Positions 1 to 7,602 of a stretch of DNA of 64,000 nt are shown in pieces. The stretch spans positions 310,001 to 374,000 of the forward strand of contig NZ_JAAZWE010000002.1 in NCBI RefSeq assembly GCF_013185185.1. The letters run 5' to 3'. This DNA comes from Saccharibacillus endophyticus (GTDB lineage Bacteria > Bacillota > Bacilli > Paenibacillales > Paenibacillaceae). Each line of letters begins with the position of its first letter. Position 1 is the stretch's first letter. The notes below the pieces were generated by a model, which worked only from the letters and a program-made list of their open reading frames with translations, had not been told where the DNA came from and ran no database searches. A program made the position numbers and the translations under genes.

Positions 1-72
1 TCTCGCCGCGTCGAAACAAACTTCGATCGGAGCATGGATCACGATCTCTTTCGTAACCTCTACCATGGACAT
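1..72 (-). CDS. SRPBCC/START-like family protein, N-terminal fragment
   Basis: A reading frame enters from the left edge; only its first 24 codons are in the window. The ATG at 72 has a perfect GGAGG 7 nt upstream, and the peptide begins MSMVEVTKEIVIHAPIEVCF. The pattern hydrophobic strand, then APIEVCFD, is typical of the first strand and helix of SRPBCC proteins (polyketide cyclase/AHSA1-like ligand-binding folds). Function cannot be judged from this fragment. It would be the last gene of a leftward run after the SDR gene, from which a terminator separates it. Confidence 0.6.
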   Translation of the reverse strand, partial: MSMVEVTKEIVIHAPIEVCFDAAR

Positions 73-112
73 GAATCCTCCATTAGTGGACATTTATTTT
101 TTGAAAAATAGT

Positions 113-143
113 AAAAAAAGAAGCCGGTGTATCGCCCAACTTC
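113..143 (-). terminator. Rho-independent terminator after the SDR gene
   Basis: Read leftward, an 8-bp stem (GAAGTTGG with CCGGCTTC, two G-U pairs) is followed by seven T residues. It lies 14 bp past the SDR stop codon and before the start of the SRPBCC gene. Confidence 0.6.
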
Positions 144-156
144 TTCATCGGTTCGT

Positions 157-765
157 TTATTCATAAATATGATACGTGCGGCCGCTCTCGATTCCGAGTA
201 CGCTGCGAACAAAGTAGTTGGCGACGCGATCGGCGGGAACCGGGTTGAAGCCTTTAAAGAAATCCGCATACTTTTCCGCCGACTCCGTTAGCAGCCCCGG
301 ACTTACCGAGTTCAATCGGATACCGCGAGGAAGCTCAAGCGCCGCCGCCTGTACGAACGCGTCGATCGCCCCGTTCACCATCGAGCTGGAGGCGCCGCGC
401 GGAATCGGGTAGTCTTTCAAAATGCCGCTGACCAGCGTGAAGCTGCCGTTGTCCTTCAATTTATGCTGGCCGAGCAGTACCGTGTTCACCTGACCCAGCA
501 ATTTGTTGTTGATGCTTTTGAGGTTGTTTTCCGGGGTGAGATCGGGAACGGCGTCATAATGCGTCGACCCCGCCGCGATGATGACGTGATCCAGCTCCCC
601 AACTTCGTTGAACAGTGCGGAAATGCTGGACGTATCGGTCATATCCACCTTATAATCCCCCGCGGAACGTCCTGCCGTAAAAGTCTCGATGCCGTGCTCT
701 TTCAACTTCGCGACGATCGCGCTTCCGAGCGTTCCTTCGCCGCCGATCACCAATGCTTTTGACAT
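157..765 (-). CDS. Short-chain dehydrogenase/reductase-like protein without the YxxxK pair
   Basis: A 202-residue Rossmann protein. The nucleotide-binding motif GGEGTLGSA is at residues 8-16, and the AAGS segment near residue 65 stands for the usual NAAG. Start ATG 765 has an AGGAGAG site. Where classical SDRs carry YxxxK, the aligned region here reads SSSMVNGA followed by the normal ALEL helix, so both the catalytic Tyr and Lys appear replaced. Short (about 200 aa) SDRs with this S/N-type replacement are a known subgroup; their substrate is unknown to me. Oxidoreductase activity should be treated as unproven. No clear pathway context. Confidence 0.85.
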   Translation of the reverse strand: MSKALVIGGEGTLGSAIVAKLKEHGIETFTAGRSAGDYKVDMTDTSSISALFNEVGELDHVIIAAGSTHYDAVPDLTPENNLKSINNKLLGQVNTVLLGQHKLKDNGSFTLVSGILKDYPIPRGASSSMVNGAIDAFVQAAALELPRGIRLNSVSPGLLTESAEKYADFFKGFNPVPADRVANYFVRSVLGIESGRTYHIYE

Positions 766-778
766 GTCTAAATCTCTC

Positions 779-1000
779 CTATTCCTGCTTGTTTAAGATA
801 CCCGAGTTGAATCGAATTTCTCTCGCTCTCGCAATCGCTTTTGCCAACTTGTACGCATGCTGCGCGTAGACAGCCTTTTTCGATGAAAATCGCTGCATGA
901 ATCGACAGAAATAGTAGGCCACATACAGTCTTGTCAGACCGTAGCGCCGACTCAGTCCCTGCCAGTCTTCATTATAAAAATGTTCGGCTTTCTTCTTCAT
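779..1000 (-). CDS. Small conserved-looking protein of unknown function
   Basis: The 73-residue frame starting at ATG 1000 is preferred over an upstream in-frame ATG at 1066, because GGAGGTGCAGGG lies just before 1000. The protein is basic and helical, beginning MKKKAEHFYNEDWQGLS, with an aromatic-rich centre (LYVAYYFCRFMQRFSS). No signal peptide or known motif is recognised. It sits 13 bp upstream of the SDR gene and about 20 bp after the DUF2625 gene, so the three are probably cotranscribed. Confidence 0.55.
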   Translation of the reverse strand: MKKKAEHFYNEDWQGLSRRYGLTRLYVAYYFCRFMQRFSSKKAVYAQHAYKLAKAIARAREIRFNSGILNKQE

Positions 1001-1020
1001 CCCTGCACCTCCGCAATCGA

Positions 1021-1698
1021 TTACGAACCGAACAGCTGCTTCCTCATGTCCTGCTGCATGTCCCATAATTCCGCGACCGGAACCGGATTTCGATCCGCTT
1101 TGTTCACGTCACGACCTTCCTCGGACCATAGAAACGGATAGATCATCATCGCTTGTCCGCCGTTCAGCATACGCACATCTTTTTCCCAGCCGGTCCACCG
1201 AAATGTCGCGTAATACTGCTGCAGATCGCCGTTCAACGCCCAATGAAGAAAATCGGTATAGCCTTTCTCCGTATCTTCCCATTCCAGCGTATCCGGCGCA
1301 AAATAATGAATGTTCGGCGAATGATCGTTAAACGCCCCGTTGTTCACCGCAAAAAATCCGCCCGCGACATCATACGCCACAATCACATAGCTTTCCGGTT
1401 TAAACTTCAACGCAATCGGATCGGGCCCAAGAGCATTCCAGGAACGAATATCGCCCGCGATCTCCGGATGACCCGAGCCGAGCACGCGCAGCCATCCGCC
1501 ATCTATTAACAATCCTCCGGTATTCAGCACAACCGCGCCCAACGTCGCCTTGTCGCTCATTTGCAGATCAACCAGCGTCTGTTCGGCCTGCGGGCGATCT
1601 CTTTCCAGCACAACAACTTCATTATCCGCCGACTTAATCGCTTCTTCGGTCGGATTCCATGCCGAATTTTCGGACAACAATTCATGCAGAGCTTTCAT
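1021..1698 (-). CDS. DUF2625 family protein
   Basis: A 225-residue soluble protein, the full family length. Recognisable landmarks are the N-terminal helix (LHELLSENSAWNP), the central GGLLIDGGWLRVLGSG segment and the aromatic motif IHYFAPDTLEWEDTEKGYTD near residue 140. Biochemical function is unknown for DUF2625 as far as I know. No signal peptide or membrane segment is seen. Start ATG 1698 is preceded by GGAGATG. It is followed closely by two leftward genes. Confidence 0.8.
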   Translation of the reverse strand: MKALHELLSENSAWNPTEEAIKSADNEVVVLERDRPQAEQTLVDLQMSDKATLGAVVLNTGGLLIDGGWLRVLGSGHPEIAGDIRSWNALGPDPIALKFKPESYVIVAYDVAGGFFAVNNGAFNDHSPNIHYFAPDTLEWEDTEKGYTDFLHWALNGDLQQYYATFRWTGWEKDVRMLNGGQAMMIYPFLWSEEGRDVNKADRNPVPVAELWDMQQDMRKQLFGS

Positions 1699-1734
1699 GC
1701 CGTATTTGTCATCTCCTTATCGGCGCTGCGCGAC

Positions 1735-2082
1735 TTATAACCAACGAATGGCCTTTCCCCGAACAATCGGTACATCATGTTCTTCCGCCCACAACAACAA
1801 CTCCCACCGCTGACGCTCGCCTTCGCGGTCTTCCGCGAACTTGATCGAATAATCGTTCGGCACCAGCCATGCTCCATGTGGTTTGACGGCGATCGACACC
1901 AGAATAACTCCGAACATGACCATCAAAGCATCGCTGCTCAGCCAAGGCTGGTAACGTCCGATGATATACAAATAAGCAACAGATGACCACCCGATCAAAT
2001 AAAGACCCGACGCTATAGCGGTATCCACCGGATACGCGCTCCGCACGTCGTACGAACGACTTTCTTGTCCGAGCGTTCCCAT
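1735..2082 (-). CDS. Small membrane protein, shortened paralogue of the gene at 2584-3090
   Basis: 115 residues from ATG 2082, chosen over an upstream ATG at 2163 because AGGAGAGGATCGT directly precedes it. Two membrane helices (about residues 20-42 and 53-72) are followed by a cytosolic tail. The tail KPHGAWLVPNDYSIKF...RGKAIRWL matches KPKGKWIVPNDFSFKF...RRKASRWI of the neighbouring 168-aa protein almost position for position. Here, however, about 37 residues of beta-rich sequence between the second helix and the tail are missing in frame. The full-length paralogue resembles YcxB/bacterial-PH-type small membrane proteins; I cannot assign a function. Confidence 0.7.
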   Translation of the reverse strand: MGTLGQESRSYDVRSAYPVDTAIASGLYLIGWSSVAYLYIIGRYQPWLSSDALMVMFGVILVSIAVKPHGAWLVPNDYSIKFAEDREGERQRWELLLWAEEHDVPIVRGKAIRWL

Positions 2083-2206
2083 ACGATCCTCTCCTCGTTT
2101 TCGGATTAGATTCCACTTCAATATACTCCCAATACTGCCGATAAAGACTTTGTATGCCATCATCCCAGAAGCTTAACCAAGCTGATAGAATAAGGAGGAA
2201 TACATC

Positions 2207-2473
2207 ATGAAAAAGAGTCTTACTTACGTTTTGAGCTTCGCCCTTCTGCTTGCGGTCGCGGTGCCCGTATCTACCCAAAGCGTCAGCGCTGCTGCCAAAA
2301 CGTATAAAAACTGTACGGAGCTGAACAAGGATTACAAAGGCGGCGTCGCCAAATCGGCATCCGTCAAAAACAAAGGCGGCAAAACCAAACACAAACCGTT
2401 CGTGTCCGCCGAATTGTACGAAGCAAACAAGACTAAGGATCGGGATAAAGACTTTATCGCTTGCGAGAAATAG
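2207..2473 (+). CDS. Secreted Excalibur-domain calcium-binding protein
   Basis: 88 residues. The signal peptide is MKKSLTYVLSFALLLAVAVP with likely cleavage after VSAAA (about residue 30). The mature part ends in the Excalibur motif (DRDKDFIACE, a variant of DxDxDGxxCE), and a second Cys in YKNCTELN forms the expected disulfide partner. Excalibur domains are short extracellular Ca2+-binding modules, often fused to nucleases; here it stands alone. RBS AAGGAGGAA precedes ATG 2207. It is transcribed opposite to the two paralogous membrane protein genes that flank it. Confidence 0.88.
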   Translation: MKKSLTYVLSFALLLAVAVPVSTQSVSAAAKTYKNCTELNKDYKGGVAKSASVKNKGGKTKHKPFVSAELYEANKTKDRDKDFIACEK

Positions 2474-2530
2474 CAGGAGCCCGTACGTTGACTAAATCTA
2501 ACATTATGATCGGTCACGGTACGATCTTCG

Positions 2531-2570
2531 AAAAAATGCCGCCTGAGATTGTTCCGGCGGCATTTTTATT
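2531..2570. terminator. Bidirectional terminator between convergent genes
   Basis: The perfect stem AAAATGCCGCC/GGCGGCATTTT has a 12-nt loop with A-run and T-run on its two sides. It serves the Excalibur gene (rightward) and the 2584-3090 gene (leftward). Confidence 0.85.
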
Positions 2571-2583
2571 GCTTTCCTTTGAA

Positions 2584-3090
2584 TCAAATCCAGCGCGAAG
2601 CCTTTCTTCTGATAATCGGAATTCCATGAAGCTCGGCCCAGTTCAACAACTCTCGAACCTGACGCTCCTGATCCTCGCCTTCTTCGAACTTGAACGAAAA
2701 GTCGTTAGGTACGATCCACTTGCCTTTCGGCTTGATGCCAATCGACGGATTGTCCGCCCAAGAAACATAGATGCTTTTGATCCGATCGCTTTCCAGTTCG
2801 CAGCGACGCAGCTTGATGCGATCTTCTTCGACCTCCAACTGATAGGGCGGTCGGAATGCCTGCCAAATCGCGAAAACCGCTGCACCCGTCATGAGAACCG
2901 CCACACCCGCATAAAATAAAAACGAGAATTTATTTTCAGCGATGCTTTCTGACCAATTCTTAAACAGATGATATTGTTCGTATCCTCGATAAGCCAATAC
3001 ATAAAATAAAGTTGCTTGAATCCCATAAGCGAAAGCTATCGTTAACGGATAAGCTGTTCGTACTCCGAATATTCGCTGTGCATGTTCCAT
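2584..3090 (-). CDS. Two-helix membrane protein with a PH-like cytosolic domain
   Basis: 168 residues: two transmembrane helices (about 15-37 and 55-77), then a beta-rich domain starting YQLEVEEDRIKLRR, where the alternating pattern is typical of YcxB-like/bacterial PH domains, and a basic C-terminal tail. It is the full-length paralogue of the product of 1735-2082. RBS AGGAGG precedes ATG 3090. Function unknown; the fold suggests a membrane-associated stress or lipid-interaction role, but that is inference only. Confidence 0.75.
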   Translation of the reverse strand: MEHAQRIFGVRTAYPLTIAFAYGIQATLFYVLAYRGYEQYHLFKNWSESIAENKFSFLFYAGVAVLMTGAAVFAIWQAFRPPYQLEVEEDRIKLRRCELESDRIKSIYVSWADNPSIGIKPKGKWIVPNDFSFKFEEGEDQERQVRELLNWAELHGIPIIRRKASRWI

Positions 3091-3178
3091 CTCGAATCCT
3101 CCCGTTTATCGGAATTGCCGGACTTACTCATTAAACGGTTCATAAAAGCGATTCGTTACGAAAAACATTAAAATCCGC

Positions 3179-3976
3179 CTACGTTTTCCGCGCTACGATC
3201 AGCCCGTGGTTACTGCTTCCCAGCCTCGAAGGTTCGCGGCAGACATGGAAATGATGTTCCGTCCAGATTCGATATTCTTCCTCGCTCATTTTCCCGACCG
3301 CTTCGCTCATCAAAAATACGTTACCTTCTGCAGCCACGTGCTCCCGTACATCGAATCCGGCAAATCGCAGCTCCGTCTCCGCTTCGCCCGGCGTATGAAA
3401 ATAAGCGGCCGAGAGAAAAGGATCCTGCTCGTCCGTGCCGAACGTACCTTGCTCGGCCACCCGACTCAGCCAAGACGCCTCGGACTTTTTCGCGCCTGAA
3501 GCAATCAAATATTCCGCAATAAAAAAACGATTGATATACGCTGCTGCCAACACGCCTCCCGGCTTCAATACCCGCATGCACTCTTTCAGGCAGCTTTGCC
3601 GATTCTCGGCTGTGCGAAGATGATACAACGGCCCCAGACAAAGCACGGTATCGAAGCTTTCGGCCGAATATCGCGACAGATCCGTTGCATCGGCGAGCTC
3701 CGCAGTCACGCCCGAGATCCGTTCTTTTGAAATCCGTTCCCGCATCATGTCCACATGTCCCGGCGTCACGTCCGCCGCAATCACTTCAACGCCGCGCGCC
3801 GCATAATAAAAAGCATAGGCTCCCGTCCCCGCTCCGATATCCAATAAGTTTCCGCCCGATCGCAAATACGGCTCCAGCACATGCGTCGTCGTAGCAAATT
3901 CCAATTGTCGCACGCGGTCCCGTCCCAGCCGGATGCCTTCGTCGTATCCTTCGTAATATCCGATGACTTTTTCCAT
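3179..3976 (-). CDS. Class I SAM-dependent methyltransferase
   Basis: 265 residues. Motif I LLDIGAGTGAYAFYYAARG (about residues 44-62) is followed by an acidic motif II (VIAADVTPGHV), motif III around DATDLSRYSAESFDTVLCLGPLYHL, and VLKPGGVLAAAYI. This matches the Methyltransf_11/25 class acting on small molecules. RBS GGAGGC precedes ATG 3976. It is the last gene of the TetR-PhzF-methyltransferase operon, 19 bp after phzF. Substrate unknown; linkage to a PhzF-type isomerase and an exporter suggests modification or detoxification of a small molecule. Confidence 0.88.
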   Translation of the reverse strand: MEKVIGYYEGYDEGIRLGRDRVRQLEFATTTHVLEPYLRSGGNLLDIGAGTGAYAFYYAARGVEVIAADVTPGHVDMMRERISKERISGVTAELADATDLSRYSAESFDTVLCLGPLYHLRTAENRQSCLKECMRVLKPGGVLAAAYINRFFIAEYLIASGAKKSEASWLSRVAEQGTFGTDEQDPFLSAAYFHTPGEAETELRFAGFDVREHVAAEGNVFLMSEAVGKMSEEEYRIWTEHHFHVCREPSRLGSSNHGLIVARKT

Positions 3977-3995
3977 AACGGCCTCCGTTCTAACG

Positions 3996-4910
3996 CTATT
4001 CGCTCTCGTTCAGTACAATTTGCATGTCGGTTACAAAAGATGCACCGCCTGATACCCGAATATCCATTCCGCCGTCCGACAGTCGCTCGGCTTCGACTTT
4101 GACGCGTCCGTCCCGCCCCATCTCCAAGCCTTGCTCCACAATAAAATCGGTACGCGGCAAATGAGCCTCCATATAGGTCAGCGCATAAGCGCCCATCACC
4201 CCTGTTGCCGTTCCGGTCACGGGATCTTCGATCATGCCTGAATGCGGCGGGCAAAAATGGCGGGCGTGCATACGCGCCTGCGGATCAGAGGTCTCCAGGC
4301 AAAAAGGATGCAGCGAAGCTTTCGGATTTTGGGTCAGCACGCTCGGAAATGACGCGTTGTCCGGAACCATGCGCGAGAAAGCTTCCAAATTTCGGATCGG
4401 GATCAGCACCGTCCACGATCCCGTGCTGCCGTAGACGATCGGATAGCGCTCGTCCCGGTCGGACGCAGACAAACCCATCGAAGCCAACAGCGCATGTTCG
4501 TCCCCTTCAAACGGAATGAATTCCGGATTGCCCTGACGCATGCGCATAGATAACGACTTCTCGCTGCCGTCTTCGCCATGCGTTAATTCGACAGGCAGCA
4601 CGCCGATCCGCGTCTCGATCGTCGCCGCGTCTTTTTGCAAAAGTTCTCGTGTACGAAGTGCGTACAGAGACGCCATCGTCGCATGCCCGCACAGATCCAT
4701 CTCGTATCCCGGCGTAAAATAACGCAAACGAACATCGGCCGCACGGGAGCGGCAAACGAATGTCGTTTCGTTGAAGCCGACTTTGGTCGCGATCTCCTGC
4801 ATCTGCGCATCGGTTAAATGGTCGGCATCCAGCATGATTCCCGCAGGATTGCCTTTGCCTGGAATCGAGGAAAAAGCCTCATAATGATATACGGTAACGT
4901 CATTCATCAT
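3996..4910 (-). CDS. PhzF family isomerase
   Basis: 304 residues, normal PhzF length, with the duplicated diaminopimelate-epimerase-like fold. The conserved catalytic Glu is in GFNETTFV (E48), and the LCGHAT motif (about residues 74-79) and DPVTGTATG near residue 235 mark the two half-domains. Family members isomerise or epimerise small molecules; phenazine synthesis is not implied because no other phz genes are present. Start ATG 4910 overlaps the tetR stop by 4 nt (ATGA), indicating translational coupling. Confidence 0.9.
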   Translation of the reverse strand: MMNDVTVYHYEAFSSIPGKGNPAGIMLDADHLTDAQMQEIATKVGFNETTFVCRSRAADVRLRYFTPGYEMDLCGHATMASLYALRTRELLQKDAATIETRIGVLPVELTHGEDGSEKSLSMRMRQGNPEFIPFEGDEHALLASMGLSASDRDERYPIVYGSTGSWTVLIPIRNLEAFSRMVPDNASFPSVLTQNPKASLHPFCLETSDPQARMHARHFCPPHSGMIEDPVTGTATGVMGAYALTYMEAHLPRTDFIVEQGLEMGRDGRVKVEAERLSDGGMDIRVSGGASFVTDMQIVLNESE

Positions 4911-5494
4911 TTCGCCTCCTTAAGCAGAGTCAATGTTCCAGTGATGGTCGATTCGATAAAAGCGGCATTGGGCAGGGTCTTCAACATCACCGTCAATCCG
5001 ATCACCGACGCGAGCAGCGCATGACCCAATGCTTCGGCATCCTGACCTTGTGCAAGCTCGCCCGATTGCAGTCCTTCGACAATTTTGTTGCAAAATAATT
5101 CGGCAAGACGCAGTTGATGCGCCCAAGCTTTTTCCGTCCATTCCGCTTCCTGCGGAGCCAGCTCGTCAAGGGTCAGCACCGCCAGGCAGCCCAATGCCGG
5201 ATCGCCCGCGCTGCCTCCTTCGGCCAGATCGTTCAGCAGACTTTTAAATGCCGGGACGACTGCACGCTCCTGTTCCAGTATCCGCTTCATATACTCCAAA
5301 TGCTTGGCCATATAGCGATCCAACGATCTGCCGAATAATTCGCGCTTATCGCCGAACGCTGCGTAGAGGCTCGGCTTGCGAATATTCATTTTTTCCGTTA
5401 ATTCGCTTAAAGACGTCGCTTCGTATCCTTTTTCCCAAAACACGCGCATAGCGGCATCAAGCGCTTGTTCCTCATCGAAAGCTCGCGGTCTCAC
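4907..5494 (-). CDS. TetR/AcrR family transcriptional regulator
   Basis: 195 residues from a GTG start at 5494 with RBS GGAGGAATCAGC. The N-terminal HTH (about residues 8-50) includes ATSLSELTEKMNIRKPSLYAAFGDKRELF; the C-terminal half is the helical ligand-binding domain. It is the first gene of an operon with phzF and a methyltransferase, and is divergent from an MFS exporter. Two palindromes in the shared intergenic region are its likely operators, so it probably represses both units until an unknown ligand binds. Confidence 0.92.
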   Translation of the reverse strand: MRPRAFDEEQALDAAMRVFWEKGYEATSLSELTEKMNIRKPSLYAAFGDKRELFGRSLDRYMAKHLEYMKRILEQERAVVPAFKSLLNDLAEGGSAGDPALGCLAVLTLDELAPQEAEWTEKAWAHQLRLAELFCNKIVEGLQSGELAQGQDAEALGHALLASVIGLTVMLKTLPNAAFIESTITGTLTLLKEAK

Positions 5495-5532
5495 GCTGAT
5501 TCCTCCTAGTCAATACCGGATGTTCGCGAATA

Positions 5533-5550
5533 TTATACCGATCAGTATAA
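5533..5550. promoter_or_regulatory. Palindromic operator O1, probable TetR site
   Basis: The near-perfect 18-bp palindrome TTATACCGATCAGTATAA lies 39 bp upstream of the tetR start. It shares the core ATACCGATC with O2 in the same intergenic region. Confidence 0.65.
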
Positions 5551-5577
5551 TGCAAACGCCGAGCGCGGGTAAAGGGG

Positions 5578-5607
5578 TTGACACTTTGGCAATTGAAGAG
5601 CTATAGT
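5578..5607 (+). promoter_or_regulatory. Sigma-A promoter of the MFS exporter gene
   Basis: -35 TTGACA at 5578-5583 and -10 TATAGT at 5602-5607 with an 18-bp spacer. Operator O2 lies about 18 bp downstream of the -10, in a position to block transcription. Confidence 0.7.
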
Positions 5608-5624
5608 GATCCGGTGCCGTTACA

Positions 5625-5636
5625 TACCGATCGGTA
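5625..5636. promoter_or_regulatory. Palindromic operator O2, probable TetR site
   Basis: The perfect 12-bp palindrome TACCGATCGGTA lies just after the predicted transcription start of the MFS gene. It shares its half-site with O1, which suggests one dimeric repressor controls both directions. Confidence 0.65.
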
Positions 5637-5672
5637 CAAAATAAACCCACAGACTGTCGGAGGTTATTTCGC

Positions 5673-6878
5673 ATGTTCAAAACTCGGATTTCAACGCGCT
5701 GGTCCGCCTCATTATCGATGCTCTTTGCACTGGCTTGCGGTTTGGCCGTCGCCAACATCTATTATGCCCAACCGCTGCTCGGACAGCTGGCTCAAGAATT
5801 CGGAGTTCCGCATGCGGCCGTCGGTTACATCATTGCGGTTGTTCAGCTTTTTTACGCGCTTGGACTTATATGGATCGTGCCGCTTGGCGATCTGATGAAC
5901 CGCCGACGATTAATCCTTCTGCAGCTGCTGGGAATCACGCTAGCTCTTGCCTTTGTCGGATTCGCCCGCGATTATGCAGGATTGCTCGCCGGACTCGCCG
6001 CGGTAGGGCTGATGGCCGTCGTCACTCAAGTTCTGGTCAATTTCGCTTCCGCATTGGCTCCGTCAACTGAACGCGGCAAAGCCGTAGGCGTTGTCACGGG
6101 CGGCGTCGTCATCGGTATTTTGCTGGCGCGATTTTTCGCGGGCGCAATCAGCGAGTTGGCCGATTGGCGTGCCGTTTATTTAACTTCATCCGTCCTGACG
6201 CTTCTCGTTGCATCGGCATTGGTTGTCATGCTGCCGCAGGATAATTCCGGCAAGTCCGGCCTTTCCTACAATCAATTATTGCGCTCCATGCTGAAATTAT
6301 TCGTTCAGGAAAAATTATTGCGGATTCGGGCTGCTTTTGCTTTTTTCATTTTTACGGCTTTTGGAATGTTATGGACGCCGCTGTCGCTTCCGCTTAGCGA
6401 GGCCCCTTTATCGTTATCCCCTTCGCTGATCGGTGCTTTCGGATTGGCAGGCGCGGCCGGCGCAATCGGAGCGGCTGGCGCCGGAAAATGGACGGATCGT
6501 GGAATGGGGCACCGGGCAACCGGAATCGCGCTTGCTCTGCTGCTCGTATCCTGGCTCCCGATCAGTATGCTGCATCACTCCCTGCTTCTGCTGATTGCGG
6601 GTATTTTACTGCTCGATTTTGCGGTGCAGGTGGTGCATGTCACGAATCAGAGTCTTCTGTTCGCGGCACTTCCGGAAGCCCGCGGTCGATTGACCGGTGC
6701 ATACATGGTGTTTTACTCGATTGGCAGCGCGACGGGAGCCATGCTATCCACGTGGGCTTATGCGGCGTATGGTTGGAGCGGGGTATGTGTGATCGGGGCG
6801 ATGGTTAGTGCGGGAGGGTGCTTATTGTGGGTGTGGACGCGTGTTGCGGAGAAAGGCCTATTCGAGGAGGAAGCTTAG
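5673..6878 (+). CDS. MFS transporter (exporter type)
   Basis: 401 residues with twelve predicted transmembrane helices in two halves. The motif A-like loop is LGDLMNRRRLILLQ after helix 2, and GLMAVVTQVLVNFASALAPSTERGKAVG resembles motif B/C of drug:H+ antiporters. It is most like YgaY/AraJ-type exporters; substrate unknown. RBS GGAGGTTATTTCGC precedes ATG 5673. Divergent from tetR-phzF-methyltransferase and probably regulated by that TetR. The last nine codons and the stop (from 6851) lie inside repeat A1, so the C-terminus EKGLFEEEA appears to derive from the repeat. Confidence 0.92.
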   Translation: MFKTRISTRWSASLSMLFALACGLAVANIYYAQPLLGQLAQEFGVPHAAVGYIIAVVQLFYALGLIWIVPLGDLMNRRRLILLQLLGITLALAFVGFARDYAGLLAGLAAVGLMAVVTQVLVNFASALAPSTERGKAVGVVTGGVVIGILLARFFAGAISELADWRAVYLTSSVLTLLVASALVVMLPQDNSGKSGLSYNQLLRSMLKLFVQEKLLRIRAAFAFFIFTAFGMLWTPLSLPLSEAPLSLSPSLIGAFGLAGAAGAIGAAGAGKWTDRGMGHRATGIALALLLVSWLPISMLHHSLLLLIAGILLLDFAVQVVHVTNQSLLFAALPEARGRLTGAYMVFYSIGSATGAMLSTWAYAAYGWSGVCVIGAMVSAGGCLLWVWTRVAEKGLFEEEA

Positions 6879-7021
6879 GACGCTGCGGGAGAAATTCGGT
6901 AAAAACACTGTCTCACTCGGAAAGATGGATGTAAATTCAGGGAGAAGCTTTCCGAGTTCAAAGGCGTTTTGACCTGAATTTCTCCCTTCGCTATCGCTTC
7001 TGTTTAGACATAGGCCTTTCC
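6851..7021. repeat. Family A palindromic repeat, copy A1
   Basis: Imperfect palindrome of about 170 bp. The outer arms GAAAGGCCTA/TAGGCCTTTC pair perfectly, then GGGAGAAATTC/GAATTTCTCCC, then the core with ACTGTCTCACTCGGAAAG on one arm and CTTTCCGAGTTCAAAGGCGT on the other. It shares core and arms with copies at 17.1, 41.3, 47.9 and 48.4 kb. The left arm overlaps the 3' end of the MFS gene. A separate short hairpin (AACACTTTGGGTGTT) follows at 7024-7038 with no T-run. It fills the gap between two convergent genes. Confidence 0.85.
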
Positions 7022-7068
7022 TCAACACTTTGGGTGTTAGGGGGAAGGTCCCGTGCGCATAGGAAGAA

Positions 7069-7545
7069 TCACTTTTTGGACAGTGTTAGAAAGTAATTCA
7101 AATATTCGTCGTCGAGCTTGTAGCCTTTGCTTTCGTACAGGCGTTGGGCGGTTTTGTTGGTCGGGGCCGTGGATAGGGCGATTCCTTTGGCTCCGGTCAG
7201 TCGGGCGTGACGGGCAGCGGCATCCAGCAGGGCGCTGCCGACTCCCGCTCCTCGGAAGTATTGGTCGACGTACAGATCGTTCAGAATCCAGGAGCGCTGC
7301 ATTGATACGGAGGAGAAGACGGGATATAACTGGGTAAATCCCGCGGCGCGATCTGTTGCTTTTTCTTCCGCCAACAGCACGACGGATTGCAGCTGTCCCA
7401 ATCGGTCTGTAAGGAAATGCTTGGCTCCTTCAAGGTCGGAAGGCTGTTCATAAAATACGCGATAGGCATCGAATAGCGGAGCTAATTGGTCCAGGTCGGC
7501 TACGGATGCCACGCGAATAACGATTTCTTCATGCTGCTTTTCCAT
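7069..7545 (-). CDS. GNAT family N-acetyltransferase
   Basis: 158 residues, a single GNAT domain. The acetyl-CoA pyrophosphate-binding loop is YFRGAGVGSALLDAAARHA (about residues 95-113, Q/RxxGxG/A type); the closing motif LSTAPTNKTAQRLYESKGYK is typical of acetyltransferases such as those acting on amines or protein N-termini. Substrate not predictable. Start ATG 7545. Lies between repeats A1 and B1. Confidence 0.9.
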   Translation of the reverse strand: MEKQHEEIVIRVASVADLDQLAPLFDAYRVFYEQPSDLEGAKHFLTDRLGQLQSVVLLAEEKATDRAAGFTQLYPVFSSVSMQRSWILNDLYVDQYFRGAGVGSALLDAAARHARLTGAKGIALSTAPTNKTAQRLYESKGYKLDDEYLNYFLTLSKK

Positions 7546-7602
7546 ATTCGGCGTGCCCCTTCCGTTTTCTTATTTCTATGAAATCACTATGCGGTACCAC
7601 CC

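Noticed and set aside
60..269. 69-codon minus-strand frame at the left edge
   Set aside because: It crosses the SDR terminator and the 3' end of the SDR gene in another frame; no RBS.
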